Of a stretch of DNA of 64,000 nucleotides, positions 28,307 through 37,824 are shown in pieces. How positions within the stretch are numbered: position 1 is the first letter of the stretch; each line of letters begins with the position of its first letter. The notes under the pieces are model-generated. The model was given only the letters and a program-made list of their open reading frames with translations. It was not told the origin of the DNA and searched no databases. Source of the stretch: Kocuria palustris (GTDB taxonomy: Bacteria > Actinomycetota > Actinomycetes > Actinomycetales > Micrococcaceae); the NCBI RefSeq assembly GCF_016907795.1, contig NZ_JAFBCR010000001.1, forward strand, positions 2,790,001-2,854,000, in the 5' to 3' direction. The translations under genes and the position numbers were made by a program.

Positions 28307-28609
28307 ATGCACCTTCAGCCCAAGGACCAGGAGAAGCTCCTGGTCGTCGTCGCCGCCGATCTGGCCAGACGCCGCCAGGCGCGCGGTCTCAAGCTGAACC
28401 ACCCCGAGGCCGTCGCGATCATCACCTACGAGCTGCTCGAGGGTGCCCGCGACGGGCGCACCGTCACCGACCTGATGAGCTGGGGCAGCACGATCCTCAC
28501 GGCGGACGACGTCATGGAGGGCGTCCCCGGGATGATCCCGGACGTCCAGGTCGAAGCCACCTTCCCCGACGGCACGAAGCTCGTGACCGTCCACGACCCG
28601 ATCCGCTGA
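28307..28609 (+). CDS. ureA: Urease gamma subunit
   Basis: 100 residues, the usual UreA length, starting at ATG 28307 behind AGAGGAAG. Family blocks [33 protein letters not shown] and [19 protein letters not shown] are all present. It is the first gene of ureABC, which form the nickel enzyme hydrolysing urea to ammonia and carbamate. ureB follows 11 nt downstream. Confidence 0.97.
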   Translation: MHLQPKDQEKLLVVVAADLARRRQARGLKLNHPEAVAIITYELLEGARDGRTVTDLMSWGSTILTADDVMEGVPGMIPDVQVEATFPDGTKLVTVHDPIR

Positions 28610-28620
28610 AGGAGACCGTC

Positions 28621-29058
28621 ATGCAGCCCGGAGAGTACGTCCTCGCCAGCGACCCCGTCGTGTGCAATCCCGGTCGGGAGGCCATCGAGCTCGAGGTCCT
28701 CAACAGGGGCGATCGGCCCGTCCAGGTCGGCTCGCACTTCCACTTCGCCGAGACCAATCGGGCGCTCGACTTCGATCGCGAGGCCGCCCTGGGGCGCCGC
28801 CTCGACATCCCCGCCGGCACCGCCGTGCGGCTGGAGCCCGGCGACTCGACGACCGTGAAGCTGATCCCGCTGGGCGGCGACCGCGTGGTCCACGGGTTCC
28901 GCGACCTGGTCGACGGCCGCCTGGATCCCCAGGAGGCCGCGGACGTCTCCCAGATCAGGTCCGAGGACTACTCGGGCAACCGGCGCCATGCTGCCGGGGA
29001 CGCTCCGCAGCCGCTGCGCGAGCGCGCCGAGACCGACTACTCCAATGAGACGCGCTGA
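28621..29058 (+). CDS. ureB: Urease beta subunit
   Basis: 145 residues beginning MQPGEYVLASDPVVCNPGRE, with the VGSHFHFAETNRALDFDR core and VKLIPLGGDRVVHGF. The last 35 residues (after DVSQIRSEDYSGNRRH) are an acidic extension longer than the minimal 100-110-residue UreB. It forms the (alpha-beta-gamma)3 holoenzyme with UreA and UreC. Confidence 0.96.
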   Translation: MQPGEYVLASDPVVCNPGREAIELEVLNRGDRPVQVGSHFHFAETNRALDFDREAALGRRLDIPAGTAVRLEPGDSTTVKLIPLGGDRVVHGFRDLVDGRLDPQEAADVSQIRSEDYSGNRRHAAGDAPQPLRERAETDYSNETR

Positions 29059-29079
29059 GCGCGAGAGGACCAGGACGAC

Positions 29080-30795
29080 ATGAGCTTCGAGCTGAGCCGC
29101 GAGCAGTACACGAGCCTCTACGGGCCCACGACCGGGGATGCGATCCGACTGGCGGACACCGAGCTGTTCGCGCAGATCGAGCAGGACCTGACCACGCCGG
29201 GCGAGGAAGCGGTGTTCGGCGGCGGCAAGGTGGTGCGCGACGGCATGGGCCAGAACGGGCAGCTGGTCCGCGACGTCGGCATCCCGGACACCGTGATCAC
29301 CAACGTGGTGGTCATCGACTGGACCGGCATCTACAAGGCCGACGTGGCCCTGCGCGACGGGCACATCTTCAAGATCGGCAAGGCCGGCAACCCCGACACC
29401 ATGGACGGCGTCGACATCATCATCGGCGTGGCCACGGACATCATCGCGGGCGAGGGCAAGATCCTCACGGCCGGCGGCATCGACACCCACGTGCACTTCA
29501 TCAGCCCGGATCAGATCGAGACGGCGCTGGTCTCCGGCATCACGACCATGATCGGCGGCGGGACGGGCCCGGGGGAGTCGACCAAGGCCACCACGATCAC
29601 GCCCGGCGCGTGGAACATCCACGGCATGCTGCGCTCCTTCGAGCACTTCCCCATGAACTTCGGGCTGCTCGGCAAGGGCCACGGCTCCGCGATCCAGCCC
29701 ATGGCGGAGCAGATCCGCGCCGGTGCGATCGGGCTGAAGATCCACGAGGACTGGGGCGCCACGCCGTCGTCGATCAACACGGCCCTGGAGGTCGCCGACG
29801 AGTACGACGTCCAGGTCGCGATCCACACCGACACCCTCAACGAGGCCGGGTTCGTGGAGGACACCAAGGCGGCGATCGCCGGCAGGGTGATCCACACCTT
29901 CCACACCGAAGGCGCCGGCGGCGGGCACGCTCCCGACATCATCGAGCTCGCCTCGCAGCCGAACATCCTGCCGGCCTCGACCAACCCCACGCTGCCCTAC
30001 ACCCGCAATACGGTGGAGGAGCACCTGGACATGCTCATGGTGTGCCACCACCTGCGCGCGGACCTCCCGGAGGACGTCTCGTTCGCGGACTCCCGCATCC
30101 GCAAGGAGACGATCGCGGCGGAGGACGTGCTGCATGACATGGGCATCTTCTCCATGACCTCCTCCGACTCCCAGGCCATGGGGCGCGTGGGCGAGGTCGT
30201 GCTGCGCACCTGGCAGGTGGCCGATTCCATGAAGCGCCAGCGCGGCAAGCTGCCGGAGGACGAGGGGAGCACGGGCGACAACCACCGGATCAAGAGGTTC
30301 ATCTCCAAGTACACGATCAACCCGGCGCTGGCGCAGGGGATCAGCGGATCGGTCGGCTCCGTCGAGGTCGGGAAGTTCGCGGATCTGGTGCTGTGGGAGC
30401 CGCAGTTCTTCGGGGTGAAGCCGGACATGATCCTCAAGGGCGGAACGATCGTGCACGGGATCGTCGGCGACCCGAACGCATCGATCCCCACGCCGCAGCC
30501 GCGCTGGTACCGCAAGGCCTTCGGAGCCTACGGCGCCGCCGTGTCCGGCACCTCGATCACCTTCCTGTCCAGGTCGGCGATCGAGCGCGGTGTGCCGCGC
30601 CAGCTCGGGCTGCGCAAGATCGTGCGCGCCTGCTCCGACATCCGGACCCTGCGCAAGGCCGACCTGAAGTTCAACGGCCAGACGCCCGAGCTGGTCGTGG
30701 ACCCGGAGACGTACCAGGTCTCCGTGGACGGCGAGGTCGTGACCTGCGAGCCGCAGACCGAGCTGCCCATGGCCCAGCGGTACTTCCTCTTCTGA
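29080..30795 (+). CDS. ureC: Urease alpha (catalytic) subunit
   Basis: 571-residue amidohydrolase. Nickel ligands are visible: His137 and His139 (THVHF), the carbamylated Lys220 (GLKIHEDWG), His249, His275, and Asp363 (SDSQAMGR); the flap/catalytic His323 is in MVCHHL. These are offset by +3 from the Klebsiella numbering, as expected for a slightly longer N-terminus. Start ATG 29080 follows GAGAGGACC. The sequence is full length with no missing active-site residue. Confidence 0.98.
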   Translation: MSFELSREQYTSLYGPTTGDAIRLADTELFAQIEQDLTTPGEEAVFGGGKVVRDGMGQNGQLVRDVGIPDTVITNVVVIDWTGIYKADVALRDGHIFKIGKAGNPDTMDGVDIIIGVATDIIAGEGKILTAGGIDTHVHFISPDQIETALVSGITTMIGGGTGPGESTKATTITPGAWNIHGMLRSFEHFPMNFGLLGKGHGSAIQPMAEQIRAGAIGLKIHEDWGATPSSINTALEVADEYDVQVAIHTDTLNEAGFVEDTKAAIAGRVIHTFHTEGAGGGHAPDIIELASQPNILPASTNPTLPYTRNTVEEHLDMLMVCHHLRADLPEDVSFADSRIRKETIAAEDVLHDMGIFSMTSSDSQAMGRVGEVVLRTWQVADSMKRQRGKLPEDEGSTGDNHRIKRFISKYTINPALAQGISGSVGSVEVGKFADLVLWEPQFFGVKPDMILKGGTIVHGIVGDPNASIPTPQPRWYRKAFGAYGAAVSGTSITFLSRSAIERGVPRQLGLRKIVRACSDIRTLRKADLKFNGQTPELVVDPETYQVSVDGEVVTCEPQTELPMAQRYFLF

Positions 30796-30811
30796 GGTCG
30801 TGACCGTTCAC

Positions 30812-30848
30812 CCTGCCCGCGGCGGACGCAGCGTCCGCCGCGGGCAGG
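30812..30848 (+). terminator. Intra-operon hairpin between ureC and ureE
   Basis: A perfect GC-rich stem (arms 30812-30829 and 30831-30848, sealed by a 1-3-nt turn) occupies most of the 78-nt ureC-ureE gap. It looks like a terminator or processing hairpin that would lower accessory-gene transcript relative to ureABC. Confidence 0.6.
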
Positions 30849-30873
30849 ACCGACGACGAGAGGAGTCGCGACG

Positions 30874-31365
30874 ATGATCGTGACCGAGCTGCTCGGCAGC
30901 ATGAACGACGAGGCCGGACGCGCCCTGGTGGGGCAGCGGCACGTCGAGCGAGTGGTCCTGGCGGACGAGGAACTGTCCAAGCGCATCCAGCGAGTGCGCA
31001 CCGACCACGACCGGGAGATCGGGCTGCGTCTGCCCCGCGGCAGCGCCGATCTGCGCGACGGCGACATCCTGGCCGTCGAGGGCGAGGAGGCCGACGGCAA
31101 TGCCGTGGTGATCTCGCTGCTGCCCACGGACGTCCTGGTGATCGCGGCGCGCAGCATCGTGGAGATGGCCTTCGCGGCGCACAGCCTGGGCAACCGGCAC
31201 CTGCCGGCGCAGTTCTTCGACGCGCAGAGCCCGTACGGCGCCGAGGTCATGGTGGTGCGCTACGACCACACGGTCGAGGACTTCCTGGTGCATCACGGCA
31301 TCCCGTTCGATCGTCAGGAGAGGGTCATGCCCGTGCCTTTCCGCCATGCGGAGCACACGCACTAG
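30874..31365 (+). CDS. ureE: Urease accessory protein UreE (nickel metallochaperone)
   Basis: 163 residues. It has the N-terminal UreE domain and a C-terminal metal-binding domain with NRHLPAQF and the conserved dimer-interface histidine region. The His-rich tail is short (RHAEHTH), unlike the long polyhistidine tail of Klebsiella UreE. It delivers nickel to the UreDFG complex. Start ATG 30874 behind GAGAGGAG. Confidence 0.95.
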   Translation: MIVTELLGSMNDEAGRALVGQRHVERVVLADEELSKRIQRVRTDHDREIGLRLPRGSADLRDGDILAVEGEEADGNAVVISLLPTDVLVIAARSIVEMAFAAHSLGNRHLPAQFFDAQSPYGAEVMVVRYDHTVEDFLVHHGIPFDRQERVMPVPFRHAEHTH

Positions 31366-32076
31366 ATGACGCCGACACCGACCATCGCGGCGGCCTCCGG
31401 GCCGGATCCGCTGCTGAGCCTGATGCAGCTCACGGACTCGGCCCTGCCGACAGGCGCGTTCAGCCAGTCGCTGGGCTTCGAGACCTACATGCAGCGCGGG
31501 CAGATCCACGACGAGGGCAGCTTCGCCGAGTGGCTGCAGATGTTCGCCGATCAGCAGCTGACCTACACGGATGCTCTGGCCATCCGCCTGGTCTACACCG
31601 CGCGCGAGGTGGAGGAGGTCGTCGACCTGGATGAGCTGGCGACCGTCCAGGCGCTGCCGCAGCAGGTGCGCGACGGCGGCATCACCATGGGCCGTCGCCT
31701 GCTGAGCATCGGCGCGGCGTCCTACCCGGGCCCGTGGACCACCCGCTGCGCCGAGGAGGTGCAGGCCGGGCGCATGCAGGGCCATCAGGCCGTCGTCTGG
31801 GGAGTGCTCGCGCGCGAGCTGGGGATCGAGCAGGACACCGCCGTGGCGGCCCACGTCCAGGCCACGGCGACTTCCCTGACCCAGAACGCGGTGCGCGGCA
31901 TCCCCCTGGGCCAGAGCGCCGGGCAGCGCATCATCCGCGCTGCGCAGGACTGGACCCGCCGGGCCGTCGAGGTCTCCCGGGGACTGGAGCGCGAGGACCT
32001 GGGTGCGATCGCCCCGGGGCTGGAGATCGCGCAGATGCACCACGAGCGTCAGCGCGCTCGGCTCTTCATGAGCTGA
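31366..32076 (+). CDS. ureF: Urease accessory protein UreF
   Basis: 236 residues. The diagnostic opening [21 protein letters not shown] is present, as is the C-terminal [13 protein letters not shown]. The ATG follows the ureE stop directly. UreF bridges UreD and UreG in the nickel-loading complex and gates GTP hydrolysis. Confidence 0.95.
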   Translation: MTPTPTIAAASGPDPLLSLMQLTDSALPTGAFSQSLGFETYMQRGQIHDEGSFAEWLQMFADQQLTYTDALAIRLVYTAREVEEVVDLDELATVQALPQQVRDGGITMGRRLLSIGAASYPGPWTTRCAEEVQAGRMQGHQAVVWGVLARELGIEQDTAVAAHVQATATSLTQNAVRGIPLGQSAGQRIIRAAQDWTRRAVEVSRGLEREDLGAIAPGLEIAQMHHERQRARLFMS

Positions 32077-32141
32077 TGCGCTCGGCGCCGGGTGCGCCGA
32101 CAAGACACGAAGCACACACAGCAACTGCAGAAGGAGAAACG

Positions 32142-32753
32142 ATGGACCCCGTCATCATCGGCATCGGAGGCCCCGTGGGCGCCGGGAAGACCCAGCTGAT
32201 CGAGCGCCTGACGCGTGCGATGAGCCAGGAGATCTCGATGGCCGCGATCACGAACGACATCTACACCATCGAGGACGCCAAGATCCTGGCGCGCGAGTCG
32301 GTGCTGCCGGAGGAGCGGATCATCGGCCTGGAGACGGGCGGCTGCCCGCACACGGCGATCCGCGAGGACACCTCCATGAACGAGGCCGCGATCGAGGAGC
32401 TCAAGCGGCGCCTGCCGGACGTGCGCCTCATCTTCGTGGAGTCCGGCGGAGACAACCTCTCGGCGACGTTCAGCCCCGAGCTGGTGGACTTCTCGATCTA
32501 CATCGTCGACGTCGCCCAGGGCGAGAAGATCCCGCGCAAGGCGGGGCAGGGCATGATCAAGTCGGACCTGTTCGTGATCAACAAGACGGATCTCGCCCCG
32601 CACGTCGGCGCGGACCTGGAGGTCATGGAGGGCGATTCCAAGGTCTTCCGCAAGGACAAGCCCTTCGCGTTCACCAACCTGAAGACGGACGAGGGCCTGG
32701 GTTCCGTCATGAGCTGGATCCGCTCCGACGTCCTGATGCTCGACCTTGACTGA
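32142..32753 (+). CDS. ureG: Urease accessory GTPase UreG
   Basis: 203-residue SIMIBI GTPase. P-loop GPVGAGKT at 10-17, switch region ITNDIYT, the ESGGDNL block, the base motif NKTD, and the nickel-binding Cys-Pro-His motif in GGCPHTAI. Start ATG 32142 behind AAGGAG. GTP hydrolysis drives nickel insertion. Its last codons overlap the ureD start. Confidence 0.97.
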   Translation: MDPVIIGIGGPVGAGKTQLIERLTRAMSQEISMAAITNDIYTIEDAKILARESVLPEERIIGLETGGCPHTAIREDTSMNEAAIEELKRRLPDVRLIFVESGGDNLSATFSPELVDFSIYIVDVAQGEKIPRKAGQGMIKSDLFVINKTDLAPHVGADLEVMEGDSKVFRKDKPFAFTNLKTDEGLGSVMSWIRSDVLMLDLD

Positions 32754-33642
32754 GCAGGCTGCGGGCCCCTCGCAGGACGAGCAGTCGCCGAGCGCTCCGC
32801 CGACCGGGCAGCTGCGGCTGCGGATCGAGCAGCGCGACGGCCGCTCCTTCGCGGCCCGGCAGTTCCACGACGGCGCGCTGCGGATCCTCAAGCCGCTGCA
32901 CCTGGATGGCACCGGGCAGGTCTGCTACCCGGTGATCAACCCGGGTGGGGCGTACTTCGGTGCGGACCGCTACGAGCTCGAGCTCGAGGTGGGTCAGGAC
33001 GCCTCGCTGCTGTCCACCACGCAGTCGGCGACGAAGGTGTACCGGACCCCGCAGGGCCCGGCGCGGCAGGACATGGAGGTCCGCCTGGGCCCCGGGGCGG
33101 TGCTCGAGCACCTGCCGGACCAGCTGATCGTCTATCGCGAGGGCTCCTACCGCCAGCGAACGCTCGTGCGGATGCACCCCACCGCGTCGCTGGTCATGGC
33201 CGAGATCATCACCCCGGGGTGGTCGCCGGACGGCGAGCCGTTCCGCTTCGACGAGGTGCGGCTGCGCACAGAGGTCCAGGTCGAGGACGACGAGCACCGG
33301 CGCCGGCTCGTCGTCGATCAGCTGCGCATGGTCCCTGACGCGGGCCAGGCCATCACCGGCTCGGGAATGATGGAGGGCCGCAGCCACACGGGCCAGCTGC
33401 TGATCGCCGATCGGCGCCTGGACGACGAGCTGTACGAGCAGCTGGCCTCGTCCGTGGAGGACTCGGCGACGCTGTCCGGGATCACCCGCGGCGGCCTTCC
33501 CCATCCCGACGGCCTGCGGTGCGTCGCGATCCGCTCCCTGGCTGATTCCACGGGCGCGATCGCCGCGCTGCACCGCGGGGTCGTCGACCTGCTGCGGGCC
33601 CGTTGGCGCGATCAGCCCCCGCTCGACCTGCGGCGCCCGTGA
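32746..33642 (+). CDS. ureD: Urease accessory protein UreD (UreH)
   Basis: 298 residues with a TTG start at 32746, overlapping ureG by 8 nt. The core motifs are [34 protein letters not shown] (a long block at about residues 68-100) and a later [18 protein letters not shown]. UreD binds urease directly and carries the nickel tunnel. Placement at the operon's end is the usual actinobacterial ureABCEFGD order. Confidence 0.94.
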   Translation: MTEQAAGPSQDEQSPSAPPTGQLRLRIEQRDGRSFAARQFHDGALRILKPLHLDGTGQVCYPVINPGGAYFGADRYELELEVGQDASLLSTTQSATKVYRTPQGPARQDMEVRLGPGAVLEHLPDQLIVYREGSYRQRTLVRMHPTASLVMAEIITPGWSPDGEPFRFDEVRLRTEVQVEDDEHRRRLVVDQLRMVPDAGQAITGSGMMEGRSHTGQLLIADRRLDDELYEQLASSVEDSATLSGITRGGLPHPDGLRCVAIRSLADSTGAIAALHRGVVDLLRARWRDQPPLDLRRP

Positions 33643-33699
33643 CGACCGGGCCCCGACCCTTCTGCTGCGTCCTGCCGACGCCATGCTGAGAGGCTTCAC

Positions 33700-34635
33700 A
33701 TGATGAACGCTGTCCGCACCGTGCTGTACGGGATCTCCCAGATCTTCTTCCTGCGCAGCGCTCCCGCCGGAGCGCTGCTGCTGATCGGCATCGCCGTGGC
33801 GAATCCCCGCACCGCGGTCCTCGTGGTGATCGGCTGTGCCGTCCAGACGCTGGCCGCATGGGTCATCGGAGAGCGAGAGCTCGTCCGCGACGGGCTCATG
33901 GGCTACAACGGCGCCCTGGTCGGCGCAGCGGCCTCGCTGTCGACCATCCATCTCAACGAGACCGCGCTGTCCATCGCCATGACAGTGGTCGGCGCGCTGG
34001 CCTGCATCCCGGCCCACCTGGTCCTCCGTGGCCTGTTCGAGACGGACGCGCTGCGCCGCTTCGGACTGCCGGTCTCGACCGCGCCCTTCTGCCTCGTGGC
34101 GGGACTGCTCTTCGGCGTGCTGCAGCCGATCGTCGAGCCTGGCATCACGACGACCTCGGCCGGCGCCGTGCAGGGATCGCTGCTCGGGATGCTGAACCCC
34201 TTCGCCGAGGTCGTGCTCGCGGACGGCCTGGTCCCGGGGCTGGTGATCCTCGCGGCGCTGCTGGTGGGATCGCTGCGCGTGGGGCTGTGGGGGCTGTTCG
34301 GCTCGCTTCTCGCTCTGGTGCTCGGTCTCGTCCTCACCGGCGACATCGTGCCGGTGTCCACAGGTCTGATCGGCTACAGCGCGGTGCTCGTCGCGATCGC
34401 CCTGGGGGCGATCTTCTGCCCGGGACGCGGCCTGGTCCACCGGCTGGTCTGCGCGGCGATCGGCGTGGCCGCAGCCGTCGGGCTGCGCTGGGTGCTGGAC
34501 CCCACCCCCATCCCCACCTACACCTGGCCGTTCCTGCTGGCCATGTGGGCCGTGCTGATCGCAGACGAGCTGCTCTCGCCGCAGCGGCGGCAGTTATCGG
34601 ACGCGTCGCCGAGCAGCGAACGTGCGCCCGCGTGA
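33700..34635 (+). CDS. Urea transporter (UT family)
   Basis: 311-residue membrane protein of the channel-like UT/Yut family. The two internally homologous halves each carry the signature loop: GYNGALVG in the first and GYSAVLVAIALG in the second, with L-P-ST-APF after the first. About ten helices are visible. Start ATG 33700 (or 33703). The cytoplasmic tail is short and Ser-rich. It supplies the substrate for the adjacent urease; 57 nt separate it from ureD. Confidence 0.93.
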   Translation: MMNAVRTVLYGISQIFFLRSAPAGALLLIGIAVANPRTAVLVVIGCAVQTLAAWVIGERELVRDGLMGYNGALVGAAASLSTIHLNETALSIAMTVVGALACIPAHLVLRGLFETDALRRFGLPVSTAPFCLVAGLLFGVLQPIVEPGITTTSAGAVQGSLLGMLNPFAEVVLADGLVPGLVILAALLVGSLRVGLWGLFGSLLALVLGLVLTGDIVPVSTGLIGYSAVLVAIALGAIFCPGRGLVHRLVCAAIGVAAAVGLRWVLDPTPIPTYTWPFLLAMWAVLIADELLSPQRRQLSDASPSSERAPA

Positions 34636-34662
34636 GCCGCCCTGCCGCTTCCGCTCCATCGT

Positions 34663-34720
34663 CCGAGTGGACATCCCGTTGCGCTGTTCAGCCCGACAGC
34701 GCAACGGGGCATCCACTCGA
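34663..34720 (+). repeat. 58-bp palindromic element, copy R2
   Basis: Arms 34663-34685 and 34698-34720; loop GTTCAGCCCGAC. The inner arm is CCCGTTGCGCT, differing from other copies in the variable middle; the outer CCGAGTGG/CCACTCGA is kept. It lies between two same-direction genes (urea transporter and methyltransferase). Confidence 0.92.
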
Positions 34721-34790
34721 TGCGGGGGAGACGAGGGACAGGGGCTCACGGTCTGCCGTGCCGTCTGAGATGCCCGACGAGGAGACAGAG

Positions 34791-35618
34791 ATGACTGGTC
34801 GTACGCCCATCGGTGGGCAACTGCACCCGCACCGACCAGCCCCTGGAGAGAGGCTCGACACGCACCGTGCGGAGGCCTGCGAGCACACCCCCGGACGTCG
34901 ATTCAGGCCAGACAGCGGGCACGAGGTCCAGCGCCGGATCACCGACTACTGGGACCAGCGGGCGCGGGAGTACGACCGCCAGCAGCACCGCGAAGCACGC
35001 GTGGAGGCGGATCGGATCGCGTGGCGGGGGATCCTTGAGCAGGTGATGCCCGCTCAGCCCCAGGACGTGCTGGATCTGGGCACCGGCAGCGGCTACATGG
35101 CCCTGCAGCTGGCGCAGCTGGACCACCGCGTCACGGGGATCGACCTCTCGGAGGCCATGCTCGGGATCGCCCGGGACCGGGCTGCGGAGCTGGGCCTGGC
35201 GGTGGAGTTCGGCCTGGGAGATGCTGCCGAGCCTCCGGTGGCGCCCGGTTCCTTCGACGTCCTCGTCAGCAGGTACCTGCTGTGGACCCTGCGCTCGCCC
35301 GATGACGCCCTGCGTGCCTGGCGGCGCGCGCTGCGACCGTCGGGGCTGCTCGTCGCGGTCGACGGCCTGTGGTTCCCGCGGGGGATCGACGCGAACCCGA
35401 CTCCAGGGTTTCGCGAGCACTACGACACTGCCGTGCGCTCGGTGCTGCCGCTGGCCGAGGCCCGCAGCGTCGAGGAGCTCACTGAGCGGATCCGCGCCGC
35501 GGGCTTCCGGGACGTGCGGGTGCGTCTGCTCGAGCAGCTGTGGGAGCTGGACCGTGATCGAGGGGTCGTTCAGGGCCACGATCTGGTGCCCCAGCACCTC
35601 ATCACGGCTCGGCCCTGA
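34791..35618 (+). CDS. Class I SAM-dependent methyltransferase
   Basis: 275 residues. SAM site VLDLGTGSGYMA near residue 92, acidic end of beta-2 in TGIDLSEAML, motif II DVLVSRYLLWTL. An N-terminal 45-residue Arg/His-rich tail precedes the fold (ITDYWDQRAREYD, a common UbiE/Bud23-like lead-in). Start ATG 34791 follows GAGGAGACAGAG. It is 78 nt upstream of a metallophore/cofactor ABC importer and in the same direction, so it may modify or break down the imported ligand; the substrate is unknown. Confidence 0.85.
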   Translation: MTGRTPIGGQLHPHRPAPGERLDTHRAEACEHTPGRRFRPDSGHEVQRRITDYWDQRAREYDRQQHREARVEADRIAWRGILEQVMPAQPQDVLDLGTGSGYMALQLAQLDHRVTGIDLSEAMLGIARDRAAELGLAVEFGLGDAAEPPVAPGSFDVLVSRYLLWTLRSPDDALRAWRRALRPSGLLVAVDGLWFPRGIDANPTPGFREHYDTAVRSVLPLAEARSVEELTERIRAAGFRDVRVRLLEQLWELDRDRGVVQGHDLVPQHLITARP

Positions 35619-35696
35619 GGTGGGACGGCAGCGGATCGCGCGCTGCGGGATCGTCAGTACAGTGAAGGATTCTGAAGCCGAAGGAGGGGCCGCATC

Positions 35697-36797
35697 GTGA
35701 CGCAGGAGACGAGCCCGCCAGTCGCGGGCTCGCGGATCGGGCGGGTGCTCTCGCGCAGCCGCCGACGCGCGGTCCTGTGGATCATCGCCCTGGTGGCCGC
35801 GCTGTGCGCTGCGCTCGTGCTGGCGGTCGGCGTGGGCTCGGTGAGCATCGGGCCCGTGCGCGTGCTGGGTGTGCTCGTCGAGCATCTGACGGGGGTGGAG
35901 ATAGGCCCCGGTGCCAGCGCCACGCAGGATGCGATCGTCTGGCAGGTCCGCGCCCCGCGCGTGGTGCTCGCGGCCTTCGTGGGGGCAGGGCTGGCGGTGT
36001 GCGGCATGGCCCTGCAGGCGATGGTGCGCAACATGCTGGCCGATCCTCAGCTGCTCGGCATCAGCTCCGGAGCCTCCTGCGGCGCGGCGGCCTCGATCCT
36101 CTTCGGGTTCACCCTGGGCGGCGGGGAGCACGCCCTGCAGGCCATGGCCTTCCTGGGCGCTCTGGGAGCCTCCGTGCTCGTCTACGCCACCGCCCGCTCC
36201 GGCGGCCGGCTGACCTCGGTGCGGCTCCTGCTGGCCGGGGTCGCGGTGGGCTACGCGCTCAACGCGCTGACGAGCTTCCTGATCTTCGCCAGCGGCAGCG
36301 CCGAGGGCACCCGCTCGGTCATGTTCTGGCTGCTGGGCTCGCTGTCGCTGGCCTCGTGGGGCACGCCGCTGGCCGCGGTCGTCGTGATCGCCTCGGCGAC
36401 CGTGGCCGTGCTGAGCCTGCAGGGGAGGCGCCTGGACGCGCTGGCCCTGGGCGATGACACCGCTCACTCGCTCGGCGTGGCCCCGGAGCGCACCCGGGCC
36501 CTGCTGCTGGTGCTCGTCTCGCTGTGCATCGGCGTGCTGGTCGCGGCCTCAGGCAGCATCGGATTCGTGGGGCTGATCATGCCCCACCTGGCTCGGCGCC
36601 TGGTCGGCGCGGCCCATACGACCGCCGTTCCCGTGGCGGCCCTGCTCGGGGCACTGCTGCTGACGCTGGCGGATCTGGCCGCACGCACCGCGCTGCAGCC
36701 GCAGGAGCTGCCCATCGGCATCATCACCGCGCTGCTGGGCGCCCCCTTCCTCCTCATCCTCATCCGACGCATGCGCGCCGGGTCCTCCTCTCGCTGA
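35697..36797 (+). CDS. FecCD-family ABC transporter permease
   Basis: 366 residues with about ten helices in the BtuC/FecCD/FhuB layout. Visible blocks are WQVRAPRVVLAAFVGAGLA with GMALQAMVRNMLADPQLLGISSGA, and the C-terminal GSIGFVGLIMPHLARRLVG. GTG start at 35697 behind AAGGAGGGG. A single permease gene, so the channel is a homodimer. First of three transporter genes (permease - binding protein - ATPase). Confidence 0.94.
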   Translation: MTQETSPPVAGSRIGRVLSRSRRRAVLWIIALVAALCAALVLAVGVGSVSIGPVRVLGVLVEHLTGVEIGPGASATQDAIVWQVRAPRVVLAAFVGAGLAVCGMALQAMVRNMLADPQLLGISSGASCGAAASILFGFTLGGGEHALQAMAFLGALGASVLVYATARSGGRLTSVRLLLAGVAVGYALNALTSFLIFASGSAEGTRSVMFWLLGSLSLASWGTPLAAVVVIASATVAVLSLQGRRLDALALGDDTAHSLGVAPERTRALLLVLVSLCIGVLVAASGSIGFVGLIMPHLARRLVGAAHTTAVPVAALLGALLLTLADLAARTALQPQELPIGIITALLGAPFLLILIRRMRAGSSSR

Positions 36798-36807
36798 TCG
36801 GAGCTCC

Positions 36808-37824
36808 ATGCACTCGTCGTCCCGTTCTCGCGCCCGCGTCCTGTCGGCAGCCGCCGTGCTGCCGGCGGCCGCGCTTCTGCTCGGCAGCTGCTCCCAGGAC
36901 CAGGACTCCGAGTCCGACGGAGGCGGCGGGCACTACCCGGTCACCGTGAACAGCTGCGGGGAGGACGTCACCTTCGAGCAGGAGCCGGAGCGGATCGTGC
37001 TGCTCAAGTCCGCGTCGGTGCCGGGGCTGCACGAGCTCGGTGTGCTCGACCGGGTCGAGGCCAAGGCCGGGGCCTATCCGCTGGAGTCCTACGACGAGAC
37101 CACCCGCGAGGAGGTCGAGGCCATCCCTTCGCTGGGCGGCGACGTCGACTCGAGCGGGCATCTGAGCGTGTCCCAGGAGGCCGTGATGGCCCAGGAGCCG
37201 GACGTCGTGATGGGACAGGCGGAGAACCTTGATGCCTCCGCGCTGTCGTCGGTGGGGATCCCGCTGCTCGAGGAGCCGGCGCTGTGCCCAGGGGGCATCG
37301 AGGATCCCGGGTTCGACGACGTCTACGACCAGCTGCGGCTGTACGGGAAGGTCTTCGACCGCGAGGACGAGGCCGAAGAGTACATCGGCGAGCTCGAGGA
37401 TCGTGTGGCGGCTGTCGAGGAGCAGGTCGACGGATCCGCCTCGGACCAGGAAGACCCCCTGACCGCCGCGGTGCTCTACCCCACGGTCGGCGGCGGCACC
37501 ACCTATGCCTACGGCGCCCACAGCATGGCCGCGCCGCAGCTGGAGGCCGCGGGTCTGGAGAACGTGTTCGCAGACCTCGACGAGCGCGTGGCCGAGGTGA
37601 CTCCCGAGGAGCTGGCCGGGCGGGATCCCGACGTCCTGATCGTCCTCTACTCGGAGGGCGACCCTCAGGCCGTCGAGGACTCGATCTCGGACATCCCCGG
37701 CACCGACGGCATCTCCGCGGTCGTCGAGGACCGGATCCTGGCCATGCCGATGAACATGACGGAGCCGGCCACTCCGCAGGCAGTGGACGGTCTGGAGCGG
37801 ATCGTGGAGGAGTTCCAGCAGTGA
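36808..37824 (+). CDS. ABC transporter substrate-binding lipoprotein (iron-siderophore/cobalamin class)
   Basis: 338 residues. Signal peptide with lipobox L25-G-S-C28, so membrane-anchored outside the cell. The class III binding-protein fold shows VTVNSCGEDVTFEQEPERIV at the start and LAGRDPDVLIVLYSEGD near the end. Paired extra cysteines (about Cys49 and the one in ALCPGGIEDPGFDDVYDQ) could form a disulfide. The ligand is probably a ferric chelate; a corrinoid or F420-type cofactor is an alternative because related cassettes have been proposed for that. No iron box is visible upstream. Confidence 0.88.
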   Translation: MHSSSRSRARVLSAAAVLPAAALLLGSCSQDQDSESDGGGGHYPVTVNSCGEDVTFEQEPERIVLLKSASVPGLHELGVLDRVEAKAGAYPLESYDETTREEVEAIPSLGGDVDSSGHLSVSQEAVMAQEPDVVMGQAENLDASALSSVGIPLLEEPALCPGGIEDPGFDDVYDQLRLYGKVFDREDEAEEYIGELEDRVAAVEEQVDGSASDQEDPLTAAVLYPTVGGGTTYAYGAHSMAAPQLEAAGLENVFADLDERVAEVTPEELAGRDPDVLIVLYSEGDPQAVEDSISDIPGTDGISAVVEDRILAMPMNMTEPATPQAVDGLERIVEEFQQ

